DNA from: Planctomycetia bacterium
Lineage (GTDB): Bacteria > Planctomycetota > PLA2 > JAEUHO01
DNA length: 8,914 nucleotides
Direction of reading: 5' to 3'
NCBI GenBank assembly: GCA_030618975.1
Contig: JAUXCH010000156.1
Location: 1 to 8,914 of the forward strand
The notes under the pieces were generated by a model that made no database searches, had not been told where the DNA came from, and was given only the letters and a program-made list of their open reading frames with translations. Below are positions 1-7,486 of the stretch, piece after piece (the first letter of the stretch is position 1; the number at the start of each line of letters is the position of its first letter). The translations under genes were made by a program, and so were the position numbers.

Positions 1-1523
1 ACCGCTCCCTGCGCATCCTCCTCGGCGGACAGCGTGTCGCTCGGCGAGCGCATGCAGCCCGCGGCGTAGATGCCGGTCCGGCGGGTCTCGAACGGGAAGC
101 AGATGAAGTGGGAGTCCGGGAAGCCGTACTGGAGAGCCGGCAGATCCGGTCCCTGCCGGTAGTCGAGATTCAGGATCTCGGTTCCCTCGTGGTGGCCGAG
201 CTCGTCGACGAGCTTCTGCGCGGCCTCCACCTGCACGGGCGACTCGTTCTTCTCGATGACGGCCTTGGCGTCCCGCACGCTGCGGATGGCCTCTCCGTCG
301 GCCGCGTTGGGGACCATGCCGGTGGCGAGCACGACGAGATCCGCTTCGACGACGATGTTCTCGCCCAGGAGAGACTTCTCGGCGTGCACCTCGAGCCGGC
401 CGTTCGTGGCGGTGACGCCGGTGACGTCCGCCTTCGTGAAGAAGACACCCTCGTCCTCCTGGACCCGGCGGTAGAAGTCCTCCCACTGCGCCGGCGAGCG
501 GATGTCCTTGTAGAGGATGATCGCTCGGGCGTCGGAGTCCATCTCTCGTACGTAGAGGGCTTGCTTCAGGGAGACGCGGCAGCAGACCGCGGAGCAGTAC
601 GGCAGGTGCTCGGGATCCCGGGAGCCCGCGCACTGGACGAAGACGACGTCCTTCGCCGGCTTCCCGTCCGAGGGGCGGACGAGCCGGCCCGTCTTGGCGA
701 TCTCCTCGAACTCGACGTTCGTGACCACGTCCGGGGACTTCCCGTAGCCCAGGTGGCCGAGCTTCGTGGCGTCGTACGGGCTCCAGCCGGTGGCCTGGAC
801 GATCCCGCCGACCCGGAAGCTCGCCGGGCCCTCCGCGCTCGTCAGGCGAACGTCGAACTGCCCGGGCTGCCCCTTGATCTCCTCGATCGTGGCCGAGGTG
901 TGGACGGTGATCCGCTCCTCGGCCTTCACCGCCTCGACGAGGTCGTCGATCAAGGGCGGCTCCAGGTCGCGGTACGGCGCCTTCGTCGGGAACGACTTGT
1001 GGTTCTGCGCGAGCCGGCCCCCGAGCTGCGCCGCCTGCTCCACGAGGACGACCTCTCGGCCCGCCGCCGCGGCCTCCTGCGCCGCAGTCAGGCCGGTCAG
1101 GCCGCCGCCCACCACGAGAACCGTGCGCGTGATCTCCTCCTCGAAGGGGGTCGGCGTCTCGGACTTCTGCGCCTGGGTGACGGCGATGCGGAGGTAGTCC
1201 TCCGCGAGCATCTGGGTGTCCTCGTCGTTCGCCGGATGCGACCAGACCACCCCCTCGCGGAAGTTGGCCCGCGTGACGACGTGGTCGCCGAATCGGAAGA
1301 CGTCGCACTTCGCCCGTGGCGAGCACGCGCACAGGACCGCCTTGCCGTCCTCGCCGATCGCGTCCCGGATCGCGGCCACGCCCTCCGCACTGCAGAGGGC
1401 CGGATGGGCGTGGATCTCGTCGATGCCGAAGTCCTCGGACGCGACGCCCTGGAGGGCCTCCACGTCGAGGGCGCCTCCGATCTCGCAGCCCGTGCAGAGG
1501 AAGAGGGAGACGGAATCGCTCAT
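1..1523 (-). CDS. qmoB: QmoB, quinone-interacting membrane-bound oxidoreductase subunit B (HdrA-like flavoprotein), 3' end cut by window edge
   Basis: I translated this frame by hand from the ATG at 1523; it stays open for 507 residues to the window edge, so the C-terminal part is missing. The N-terminus has the HdrA/QmoB cysteine region: CTGCEIG (C10, C13), C44, and CACSPR (C65, C67). An FAD-binding GGGLTG follows at 139-144, then VQCAGSRD (296-303), CSAVCC (310-315), ATGMVP (400-405) and the second FAD motif YAAGCMRSP (486-493), all in the order expected for HdrA-like proteins. In the family the missing part carries ferredoxin clusters and an MvhD-like domain. Qmo passes electrons between menaquinone and APS reductase; QmoB is a soluble subunit on the cytoplasmic side. 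It starts 4 bases after the qmoA stop, with a GGGGAGG ribosome site at 1531-1537, so it is in one operon with qmoA. qmoC is expected next, outside the window. Confidence 0.93.
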   Translation of the reverse strand, partial: MSDSVSLFLCTGCEIGGALDVEALQGVASEDFGIDEIHAHPALCSAEGVAAIRDAIGEDGKAVLCACSPRAKCDVFRFGDHVVTRANFREGVVWSHPANDEDTQMLAEDYLRIAVTQAQKSETPTPFEEEITRTVLVVGGGLTGLTAAQEAAAAGREVVLVEQAAQLGGRLAQNHKSFPTKAPYRDLEPPLIDDLVEAVKAEERITVHTSATIEEIKGQPGQFDVRLTSAEGPASFRVGGIVQATGWSPYDATKLGHLGYGKSPDVVTNVEFEEIAKTGRLVRPSDGKPAKDVVFVQCAGSRDPEHLPYCSAVCCRVSLKQALYVREMDSDARAIILYKDIRSPAQWEDFYRRVQEDEGVFFTKADVTGVTATNGRLEVHAEKSLLGENIVVEADLVVLATGMVPNAADGEAIRSVRDAKAVIEKNESPVQVEAAQKLVDELGHHEGTEILNLDYRQGPDLPALQYGFPDSHFICFPFETRRTGIYAAGCMRSPSDTLSAEEDAQGA

Positions 1524-1527
1524 CGGA

Positions 1528-2838
1528 TCACCTCCCCGCCTTCATCGGGTCCGCCTTCATTTGGTCCGCTTCGACCTGCATCGTCTTGAGCACCGCGCCG
1601 GTCGCGTCCTTCACGCACGCCGAGACCTCCCCGGGCCGTTTCGCGCATCCGGCCGGAAAGACACCGACCGACGCGTCGTTGACCGTGTAGAAGCCGTGGG
1701 CGTCCGTGTCCCACTGGGTGGGGAGTCCGGCGCCGGTCGCCTCCGGGACCATCCCGACGGCGAGGACGGCCAGATTCGCCGTCACGCTCATCTTCCGGCC
1801 GGACAGCGTGTCTTCCGCGGTGAGCGTGACGTCGCCGGTGGCGGGATCCTCGTCGATGCGCGCCACCTTGCCCTTCACGAGCTCGACCCGGTCGTCCTCC
1901 TCGAGCTCGTGGAAGAAGGTCTCCAGGCGGCCCGGGGCGCGGATGTCGATGTAGAAGATCGTGATCCGCGCCTCGGGGTACTGCTCGAGGACGTAGCGGG
2001 CCTGCTTCAGGCTGGCGAGACAGCAGACGGCGGAACAGTGGGCGAGGTGGAGCTCGTCCCTCGATCCCGCGCACTGGACGAAGGCCACGGTCTCGGGCTC
2101 CTGGCCGTCGGACGGGCGCAGGATCTTCCCCTCCGTGGGGCCGCCCTTCGCCGCGAGCCGCTCCATCTCGACGTTGCGGATCACGTTGGCGATCCGACCC
2201 GCTCCGAGCTCTTCGAGACGCGCGGCCTCGTAGGGCTTCCAGCCCGTCGCCACGATCAGCGAGCCGACCTCGAGGACCTCGATCCTCGCCTGCTCCTCGA
2301 GATCGATCGCCTCGTACGGGCACGCATCGACGCATGCGGCGCAGGTCACGCCGTCGCAATGATCGAAGTCGATCGCAAACCGGAAGGGGAAGGCGCCCTC
2401 GTGCGGCAGATGGATGGCCTTCGTCGAGTCCATGCCGTAGTTGAACGGATTCGGCCTCTCCTTCGGGCAGACCTTCTCGCACTCGCCGCAAGCCGTGCAG
2501 CGTTCGTTCACCCCGCGCGGGCTCACCCGGACCTCGACCCGGAAGGCGCCGGGGGAGCCGGCGACGGAGACGACCTCGGCGTTCGTGAGCAGGTGCACGC
2601 GTTCGGTCGTTCGCAGCCGCTTCAGGTGGATCTCCACGCCGCAGAGCGGCGGGCAGAGCTTGGGGAAGTACTTGGCCATCTGGGCGACGCGGCCCCCCAG
2701 GTAGGCGTTTCGCTCCACGACGTACACCTCGGCGCCCGCCTCGGACGCCTCGACGGCCGCGGAGAGACCGGCCATTCCTCCACCCAGGACCAGGACGCGG
2801 GGATGACTGCCCTCTGCGCCCTGCGAGGGCACGGTCAC
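1528..2838 (-). CDS. qmoA: QmoA, quinone-interacting membrane-bound oxidoreductase subunit A (HdrA-like FAD/Fe-S protein)
   Basis: This 436-residue protein is an HdrA-like flavoprotein. A nucleotide-binding GGGMAG sits at 19-24, with the acidic residue ending the second strand at E42, then CPPLC (62-66). A first ferredoxin-type motif follows (C114, C117, C120, C124, in CTACGECEKVCP), then a second (C161, C166, C169, C173). After these come VQCAGSRD (254-261) and CSAVCC (268-273). The phrase FNYGMDSTKAIHLPHE between the two cysteine clusters is what I associate with QmoA rather than QmoB. With QmoB and QmoC it links menaquinone to APS reductase. I chose the GTG at 2838: it overlaps the upstream stop as GTGA and has GGAG 8 bases upstream. 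A second GTG at 2832 is possible. The frame is open back to 3774, but that stretch overlaps the ykgJ-like gene and is not QmoA-like. Confidence 0.93.
   Translation of the reverse strand: MTVPSQGAEGSHPRVLVLGGGMAGLSAAVEASEAGAEVYVVERNAYLGGRVAQMAKYFPKLCPPLCGVEIHLKRLRTTERVHLLTNAEVVSVAGSPGAFRVEVRVSPRGVNERCTACGECEKVCPKERPNPFNYGMDSTKAIHLPHEGAFPFRFAIDFDHCDGVTCAACVDACPYEAIDLEEQARIEVLEVGSLIVATGWKPYEAARLEELGAGRIANVIRNVEMERLAAKGGPTEGKILRPSDGQEPETVAFVQCAGSRDELHLAHCSAVCCLASLKQARYVLEQYPEARITIFYIDIRAPGRLETFFHELEEDDRVELVKGKVARIDEDPATGDVTLTAEDTLSGRKMSVTANLAVLAVGMVPEATGAGLPTQWDTDAHGFYTVNDASVGVFPAGCAKRPGEVSACVKDATGAVLKTMQVEADQMKADPMKAGR
1531..1537 (-). promoter_or_regulatory. Ribosome binding site of qmoB
   Basis: The minus strand reads GGGGAGG, 7 bases before the ATG at 1523, and lies inside the last codons of qmoA. 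It fixes the qmoB start and shows that translation of the two genes is closely linked. Confidence 0.75.
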
Positions 2839-3704
2839 GACTTCGACTCCGGGTTCGCGTCGTCCTTCAGCTTCATCGTCGCCTTCCCGGAGAGGGCGAA
2901 GGCCAGCCACCGGAAGGCGAAGCGCATCAGCTCCTCGTCGTCCTCCCGGACCTTCTCGACCTCTTCGTCCGAAACGTCGAACCGGTCGAGGAAGGTGCTC
3001 TCGAGGACGAACCGACGGAACGTGTCGAGGTCGTAGGTCGCCATCCAGAACATTTCCATCTGCTTCGGGTCGAGCTCCCGGCCGTCGGCCAGACGCTGAT
3101 CGAAGGCGAGAGGCTGGAAGAGCGCTCCCATCTCGTCGTACTTGGCGATGCCCTGGTCCTGGATCCACTGCTCGATCGTCTGCGTGCTCTGCTCCTCGAA
3201 ACCCCGGCAGCCCTCTTCCTCGAGCAGGAAGAAGAAGGGGGTCTCGCCGGATCCGGCCTTGGGGGAGGCGAAGCCGACCGGATACATGCGGCAGGCCCAC
3301 GGTCGATCTTCGTAGACCGTGCACTTGCCCTCCGCGACGAAGGGGCACGACTTCTTCTCGTCGTCCTGCATCTTGAGGAGCGGCACGGGCAGGCGCTGCT
3401 CCTTGGAAAACGGGATGACGGTGTGTCTTGCGAGGAACTCCGAGGAGGTGAGGCCGAGCCGCTTTCGCAGGCGGAGCACGTCGTACGGCGTGAGGACGAT
3501 GTTGACGTCGCCGCAGCACATCCCGAAACAGCTGACGCCGGGGTGGCAGCCGAACCGGAACTCGTCGCTGGGGCCGAGTCGCGGGGCGTCCTGGAGGATC
3601 CGCTCGCCCATGCGTCTGCCTTGGGCGGATGCGTTGTCTTCCTTCGGCTGCGGGGAAGACGGGTGGGAGTCGGGTCCCTCTCCGTGTCTCTCTTCGGGAC
3701 TCAT
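2835..3704 (-). CDS. YkgJ-type CxxxCC cysteine-cluster protein (putative Zn/Fe-binding), between aprA and qmoA
   Basis: The 289-residue protein begins with about 35 residues rich in Ser, Pro, Glu and His, probably disordered. The YkgJ-family core follows: C53, C59, C63 and C64 in FGCHPGVSCFGMCCG, then C120 (CPF), C128 (GKCTVYEDRPWACR), C138 and C166. This spacing is typical of the family said to chelate zinc or iron; the biochemical role of most members is unknown. The C-terminal third (about 200-289) is acidic and probably helical, with no membrane segment or signal peptide. The ATG at 3704 has GAGGGGAG 7 bases upstream. Its stop overlaps the qmoA GTG, so it is translationally coupled to qmoA and was probably co-selected with APS reductase and Qmo. 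A role in Fe-S cluster assembly or in contact between AprBA and Qmo is inference only. Confidence 0.85.
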   Translation of the reverse strand: MSPEERHGEGPDSHPSSPQPKEDNASAQGRRMGERILQDAPRLGPSDEFRFGCHPGVSCFGMCCGDVNIVLTPYDVLRLRKRLGLTSSEFLARHTVIPFSKEQRLPVPLLKMQDDEKKSCPFVAEGKCTVYEDRPWACRMYPVGFASPKAGSGETPFFFLLEEEGCRGFEEQSTQTIEQWIQDQGIAKYDEMGALFQPLAFDQRLADGRELDPKQMEMFWMATYDLDTFRRFVLESTFLDRFDVSDEEVEKVREDDEELMRFAFRWLAFALSGKATMKLKDDANPESKS

Positions 3705-3723
3705 GATTGCACTCCCCTCGATA

Positions 3724-3743
3724 CCGGCCGTCGCATCGGCCGG
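3724..3743. repeat. Small perfect hairpin in the leader of the ykgJ-like gene
   Basis: A perfect 7-bp inverted repeat, CCGGCCG / CGGCCGG, with a 6-base loop. It lies between the larger hairpin at 3760-3790 and the ribosome site of the ykgJ-like gene. In the mRNA it would form a second stem just before that gene. There is no T-run, so I do not call it a terminator. Confidence 0.5.
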
Positions 3744-3759
3744 CGGGCTTGACGTAGAG

Positions 3760-3790
3760 ACGGCCCCCCGGCACGGTGCCGGGGGGCCGT
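3760..3790 (-). terminator. Strong GC hairpin after aprA: partial terminator, attenuator or RNA-stability element
   Basis: This is a perfect inverted repeat: 3760-3774 is the exact reverse complement of 3776-3790, giving at least 13 bp with a 5-base loop (ACGGT). It starts 11 bases after the aprA stop. On the transcribed strand the stem is followed by CTCTACGTC, not a real U-run, so it is a poor classical intrinsic terminator. It more likely protects the 3' end of a sat-aprBA transcript or dampens transcription into ykgJ-qmoAB, as stems at gene boundaries in high-GC operons often do. The fold is seen directly; the function is inferred. Confidence 0.6.
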
Positions 3791-3801
3791 GAGAGAAGGG
3801 A

Positions 3802-5682
3802 TCAGAAGATCTGGTGGATCGGCTTCTTCGACATCTCCCAGTCACCCGTTGCGGGGTCCCAGCGAGAGTTCACGAAGACCTTCCAGTCCTCCTTCAGGTC
3901 GGGCTTGTCGGACCGGAAGTAGTACCCAGGCCAACGCGTCTCGTCCCGGTAGAGGAGAGTGCGGATGTGGGCCTCGGCCTGCCAGGTCCGGTGCACGTTC
4001 TCCCAGCAACGCAGGAGTTCGTGGTGGTCCTCGGCGGCCAGGTGCTCGAAGTCCTCCCTGAGGAAATCGAGGAGTTCCAGGCCCCTGTTGAGCATGTGCT
4101 CGTTCGTCGTGAAGTTGGTGCTGACGCCGCCCGCGTACTCGTCCATGATCTTCTGCAGGCGGAACATCGCCATCTTCGGCTTGAGGAAGTTGGGGTTGAT
4201 GTCCGGGTCGCTGGAGGCGTCCTTGTGCTCCTGGAACACGTCCAGGGGCTTCAGGATCTTCTCCTTCAGGGTCTCGGCCAGGGCCCCGTTGCTGCTCGGA
4301 GCCTCGGGGTGATCGAGGACGTACTTGATGGCCGCCTTGGCCGCGATCCGTCCTTCGGCATGCGAGCCGGAGGAGAACTTGTGGCTGGAGGCGCCGGACG
4401 CGTCACCCGCGCAGAAGATGCCGGGCACGGTCGCCATGTGGGCGTAGCCCCAGAAGTAGTCGTCGCGCGTGGCGTCGGTCTGGAGGTCTTCGGGGCCACT
4501 GAGCCAGGCGCCGGAAGCGCCGGAGTGGGAGCCGATGAAGTAGGGCTCGCACGCGGCGATCTCGGACGGCTGCTCCTCGGGGGCGATGTTGGTCGCCGCC
4601 CACAGGAGGGCCTGCGAGATCGTCATGTCGAGGAAGTCTTCCCAGGCCTCGCTCTCGAGTTCCTTGAGCTTCTTCTTGCGCGCCTTCGGGTCCTCTACGG
4701 CATCCGAGATCCGCTTGATCGCGTCCGCGGTCTGCATGTAGATCGGGCCCTTGCCTTCCATGACGTCGAGCATCATGAGCCAGTTGCGGAGGTTCGCCGG
4801 GACCGGCTTCACCTTGCCGTACGGACCCCACTTCTGGAGCTCGTCCTTGTTCGTCTGCATGTACAGCTCGCCCTTGGCGTTGGTGGCCTGGCTCTTGAAG
4901 AGCAGGAACCACGCGCCGACCGGGCCGTAGGCATCCTTGAACCGGACGGGGATGAAGCGGACCTCCTGGCAGGTCATCTCGCAGCCCGACCTCAGGGTGA
5001 AGTAGGCGCTGGCTCCGGAGTTGAACGGCGGGTACCAGGACCGACCCAGACCCTCGCCGACGGAGCGCGGCTTGAAGACGTGGACCGCGCCGCCCATGGC
5101 GACGATGACGGCCTTGGCCTTGAAGACGTAGAACTTGTCGTCACGGACGCTGAACCCGACGGCGCCGGCGATCTTGCCGTCCACCATCAGGGGCTCGGTG
5201 ATGAACACCCGCTCGTGGATGTTGTCCATCCCCAGCGCGTTCTTGGCGGCCTCGGCGACGATGACCTTGTAGGACTCGCCGTTGATCATGAGCTGCCAAC
5301 GGCCCTCGTGGACGTAGGCGCCTTCCGCGTCCTTCCAGATGGGGAGGCCCCACTTCTCGAAGAGGTGGACGGTGCCGTCCACGTGGCGCGCGATGCTCGC
5401 GACCAGATCCTCGCGGGTGACACCCATGAGGTCGTTGCGAACGTACTCGACGTAGTCCTTGATCGTGTTCTCGCCGTCCTTCAGGCCCACGTACTGGTTG
5501 ATCGCGGAGAGCCCCATGGCCACCGCGCCACTCCGGTCCATGGCGGCCTTGTCGACCAGCGTGACCTTCAGGCCGTGCTTCTTGGCCCAGTGGGCAGCCT
5601 CGACGGCTGCCCCACAGGCGGCCATGCCGCCGCCGCAGATGAGGAGATCAGTTTCGACCTCAACGGTTTCCCAATTCGGCAT
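3802..5682 (-). CDS. aprA: AprA, dissimilatory adenylylsulfate (APS) reductase alpha subunit
   Basis: The 626-residue flavoprotein reduces APS to sulfite and AMP, or runs in reverse, in the cytoplasm with AprB. The FAD-binding GGGMAACG is at 17-24. Other family motifs are GLSAIN (N62), INGESYK (E136), GRSWYPPF (W216), VRFIPVRFKD (R247), YGPVGAWFLLFK (252-263), NLRN (297-300), LESEAWEDFLDM (342-353), IGSHSG (H386) and HKFSSGSHAEGR (434-445). By motif matching from memory, N62, W216, R247 and H386 correspond to substrate and FAD residues of the Archaeoglobus enzyme (N74, W234, R265, H398). Length is normal. The ATG at 5682 has AGAGGA 9 bases upstream; a GTG at 5700 would add six residues and overlap the aprB stop. 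The gene follows aprB by 14 bases. Unusual: GASGAW replaces the common CCGIW-type sequence after the catalytic histidine, and NSGASAYF differs from the usual AGST(Y) stretch. Confidence 0.96.
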   Translation of the reverse strand: MPNWETVEVETDLLICGGGMAACGAAVEAAHWAKKHGLKVTLVDKAAMDRSGAVAMGLSAINQYVGLKDGENTIKDYVEYVRNDLMGVTREDLVASIARHVDGTVHLFEKWGLPIWKDAEGAYVHEGRWQLMINGESYKVIVAEAAKNALGMDNIHERVFITEPLMVDGKIAGAVGFSVRDDKFYVFKAKAVIVAMGGAVHVFKPRSVGEGLGRSWYPPFNSGASAYFTLRSGCEMTCQEVRFIPVRFKDAYGPVGAWFLLFKSQATNAKGELYMQTNKDELQKWGPYGKVKPVPANLRNWLMMLDVMEGKGPIYMQTADAIKRISDAVEDPKARKKKLKELESEAWEDFLDMTISQALLWAATNIAPEEQPSEIAACEPYFIGSHSGASGAWLSGPEDLQTDATRDDYFWGYAHMATVPGIFCAGDASGASSHKFSSGSHAEGRIAAKAAIKYVLDHPEAPSSNGALAETLKEKILKPLDVFQEHKDASSDPDINPNFLKPKMAMFRLQKIMDEYAGGVSTNFTTNEHMLNRGLELLDFLREDFEHLAAEDHHELLRCWENVHRTWQAEAHIRTLLYRDETRWPGYYFRSDKPDLKEDWKVFVNSRWDPATGDWEMSKKPIHQIF

Positions 5683-5696
5683 AGGTAGGGTTCCTC

Positions 5697-6134
5697 TCAC
5701 TTCCCGAGGGTGAACAGATCAGTGCCCAGACCGTCGGGCTCACTGATCAGCAGCTGGTCGTTGATGTCACCCTTGGACTCCCACCCGCCGCTCGGCTCGG
5801 CCGTGCCTTCGGGGGTCGTCCGTGTGGGGAACTTGAATCGTTTCAGGGTTCCGTTGCGGAACTTCACGGTCCACATGATCGAGTCGGTACTGACCATGGG
5901 GGAGACCGTCGCGCCCATGGGCATGAAGTCGGCGTAGCCGCGGACTTCGACCGCCTGGGTCGGACAGATCTTGACGCAGGAGTAGCACTCCCAGCACATC
6001 TCGGGTTCACGGTTGAACGCCTTCATCGTGCCCTTGTCCAGGGTCATGAGGTCGTTCGGGCAGACGTACTGGCAGGCCGTCTTGTCGAGGGCCTTGCAGC
6101 CATCGCACTTTTCAGGATTTACGAAGCTCGGCAT
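5697..6134 (-). CDS. aprB: AprB, dissimilatory APS reductase beta subunit (two [4Fe-4S] clusters)
   Basis: The 145-residue protein has the typical AprB ferredoxin domain. The first cysteine set is C10, C13, C21 and C25 in CDGCKALDKTACQYVCPNDL, with the long spacing typical of AprB. The second set is C47, C50, C53 and C57 in CWECYSCVKICP. W48 between them is the tryptophan the family conserves near the clusters. The C-terminal segment (about residues 70-145), with its Trp- and Gly-rich tail, is the part that in known structures wraps around AprA. AprB carries electrons from the Qmo complex to the AprA flavin. It is 91 bases downstream of sat and 14 bases upstream of aprA. AAGGAG precedes the ATG, but about 12 bases away, a little far. 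Confidence 0.96.
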   Translation of the reverse strand: MPSFVNPEKCDGCKALDKTACQYVCPNDLMTLDKGTMKAFNREPEMCWECYSCVKICPTQAVEVRGYADFMPMGATVSPMVSTDSIMWTVKFRNGTLKRFKFPTRTTPEGTAEPSGGWESKGDINDQLLISEPDGLGTDLFTLGK

Positions 6135-6153
6135 GCTCTGACTCAGCTCCTTC

Positions 6154-6216
6154 GGCGCACTCCCAGGGGGCGCCGTCCCTATGGCTTTCCTTCCACTGCA
6201 ACCCGGCGATCCCGGG
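6154..6216 (-). promoter_or_regulatory. Short sat-aprB spacer with two weak hairpins
   Basis: The 91-base gap between sat and aprB contains an imperfect stem at 6154-6174 (GGCGC / GCGCC arms) and a 5-bp stem at 6202-6216 (CCCGG / CCGGG, loop CGATC). Neither is followed by a T-run on the transcribed strand, so I expect read-through from sat into aprB. They could be RNA-processing or stability stems. Only the inverted repeats are seen; function is speculative. Confidence 0.3.
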
Positions 6217-6225
6217 AGCTCCTCT

Positions 6226-7449
6226 CTACTTCTTGGCCTCCTCTCCCGTTGCCGCTTGGTGCAGCTTGATCTCGACCTTCTCCTCGAGATTCGAGTAGTA
6301 CTCGCGGAGAATGTCGAGGACCTCCGGCTTGGAAAACTCCTTCGGGATCTCTCCGCCTTCGGAGAGCGTCTTCCGGAGCATGGTTCCAGACAGAAGCAGA
6401 CGGTCCTCCTTGCCGTGGGGGCAAGTCTTCATCGAGGACATGCTCTCGCACTTGTAGCAGTAGAACGTCCAGTCCATCTTGAGCGGCTGCAGGAGCAGCG
6501 ACCCCGGCGGGAGCTCGTTGAAGATCTCGTGGGCATCGAAGGGTCCGTAGTAGTCGCCCACGCCCGCGTGGTCACGCCCGACGATCAGGTGACTGCAGCC
6601 GTAGTTCTGCCGGAAGACCGCGTGCAGAAGGGCTTCCCGGGGTCCCGCGTACCTCATCTCCATGGGGTAGCCGCCCTGGACGACCCGCTCCTCGCGGAAG
6701 TAGTTCTTGACCAGCGCGTCGATGCACCGGACGCGAACGTCGGCGGGGATGTCGCCCGGCTTCAGCTTGCCGACCAACTGGTGGATGTACACGCCGTCGC
6801 AGACCTCGACCGCGACCCACGCCAGGTAGGCGTGCGAGGCGTGCATGGGGTTCCGAAGCTGCAGGGCGGCAACCGTGGACCAGCCGCGCTCGGCGAAGAT
6901 CGCGCGCGCTTCGGCAGGCCGCTGGTAGATCCCGAACTGCTCGGGGTAGAAGCTCTCGCTGAGCACCTTCACGGGGCCCGCCAGGTTGAACTCTCCCTGG
7001 GCCACGACCTTGGCGACCCCGGGGTGCTCCTCGTCCGTGGTCCCGAAGACCGACTTGCACTCGTGGGCCTTGTCGATCGCGTACTTCTCGCGGACGGTCA
7101 TGGTCCCCATGAGCTCGCCGGTGTCGTCGTCGACGAGCGCCACGTCCGAGCCCTCGGTGATCTTGTCCGCCACCTCCTGCGAGGCGGAGAGCGTGATCGG
7201 GATCGGCCAGAAGAGGCCGTCCGTCATCTTCATGTCGTCACAGACACCCTGCCAGTCGGCCTTGCCCATGAACCCCTCGAGGGGCGTGAAGGCGCCGATG
7301 CCCATCATGATGAGATCCGACGTCTCCCTCGAGGTCATCCGGACCTGGGGGAGGGTCTTTGCCCTCTCGAGCTCCTTCTTCAGTGCCTCGCCCTCGAGCA
7401 GCAGCGGCTTCAGCTCCGGGGAACCGTGGGGCTGGACCAGCTTCGACAT
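6226..7449 (-). CDS. sat: Sulfate adenylyltransferase (ATP sulfurylase), dissimilatory type
   Basis: The 407-residue enzyme makes APS and pyrophosphate from ATP and sulfate, the first step of sulfate reduction, and can run backwards to make ATP in sulfur oxidizers. The nucleotide-binding QLRNP is at 197-201, followed by the HxxH pair H203/H206 (HASH). The second ATP motif GRDHAGVG is at 291-298, followed by DYYGPFDA. Near the C-terminus C331, C334, C343 and H345 (CYKC ... CPH) form the probable metal-binding site of the single-domain dissimilatory Sat; no APS-kinase domain follows. Length fits the family. I chose the ATG at 7449, with GGAGAGG 5 bases upstream. The frame also has an ATG at 7557, but those 36 extra residues are low-complexity and unlike any Sat N-terminus. 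It heads the sat-aprBA cluster after a long non-coding leader. Confidence 0.96.
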   Translation of the reverse strand: MSKLVQPHGSPELKPLLLEGEALKKELERAKTLPQVRMTSRETSDLIMMGIGAFTPLEGFMGKADWQGVCDDMKMTDGLFWPIPITLSASQEVADKITEGSDVALVDDDTGELMGTMTVREKYAIDKAHECKSVFGTTDEEHPGVAKVVAQGEFNLAGPVKVLSESFYPEQFGIYQRPAEARAIFAERGWSTVAALQLRNPMHASHAYLAWVAVEVCDGVYIHQLVGKLKPGDIPADVRVRCIDALVKNYFREERVVQGGYPMEMRYAGPREALLHAVFRQNYGCSHLIVGRDHAGVGDYYGPFDAHEIFNELPPGSLLLQPLKMDWTFYCYKCESMSSMKTCPHGKEDRLLLSGTMLRKTLSEGGEIPKEFSKPEVLDILREYYSNLEEKVEIKLHQAATGEEAKK

Positions 7450-7454
7450 CGCAA

Positions 7455-7461
7455 CCTCTCC
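7455..7461 (-). promoter_or_regulatory. Ribosome binding site that decides the sat start
   Basis: The minus strand reads GGAGAGG, 5 bases before the ATG at 7449. It favours this start over the in-frame ATG at 7557, whose extra residues look like translated leader. Confidence 0.7.
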
Positions 7462-7486
7462 AGGAATGTGTTTGCGGTGAGATCGA

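Noticed and set aside
108..1589. 493-codon open frame on the plus strand opposite qmoB
   Set aside because: The minus strand encodes a clear QmoB with ordered cysteine and FAD motifs; the plus frame has no recognisable domain.
1216..3036. 606-codon open frame on the plus strand opposite qmoA and the end of the ykgJ-like gene
   Set aside because: It spans two confident opposite-strand genes, has low-complexity composition and no motif.
2839..3774. Upstream extension of the qmoA frame (to 748 codons)
   Set aside because: This part overlaps the ykgJ-like gene in another frame, is Arg/Pro/Gly-rich and unlike QmoA. The GTG overlapping the ykgJ stop is the better start.
3705..3845. 47-residue N-terminal extension of the ykgJ-like protein into aprA
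   Set aside because: It would read through the hairpin and overlap aprA. The ATG at 3704 has a strong ribosome site.
3814..5688. 624-codon open frame on the plus strand opposite aprA
   Set aside because: It mirrors aprA in an opposite-strand frame and is made of Leu/Val/Gly/Arg/Asp-rich sequence with no motif. High-GC codon use leaves such antisense frames open.
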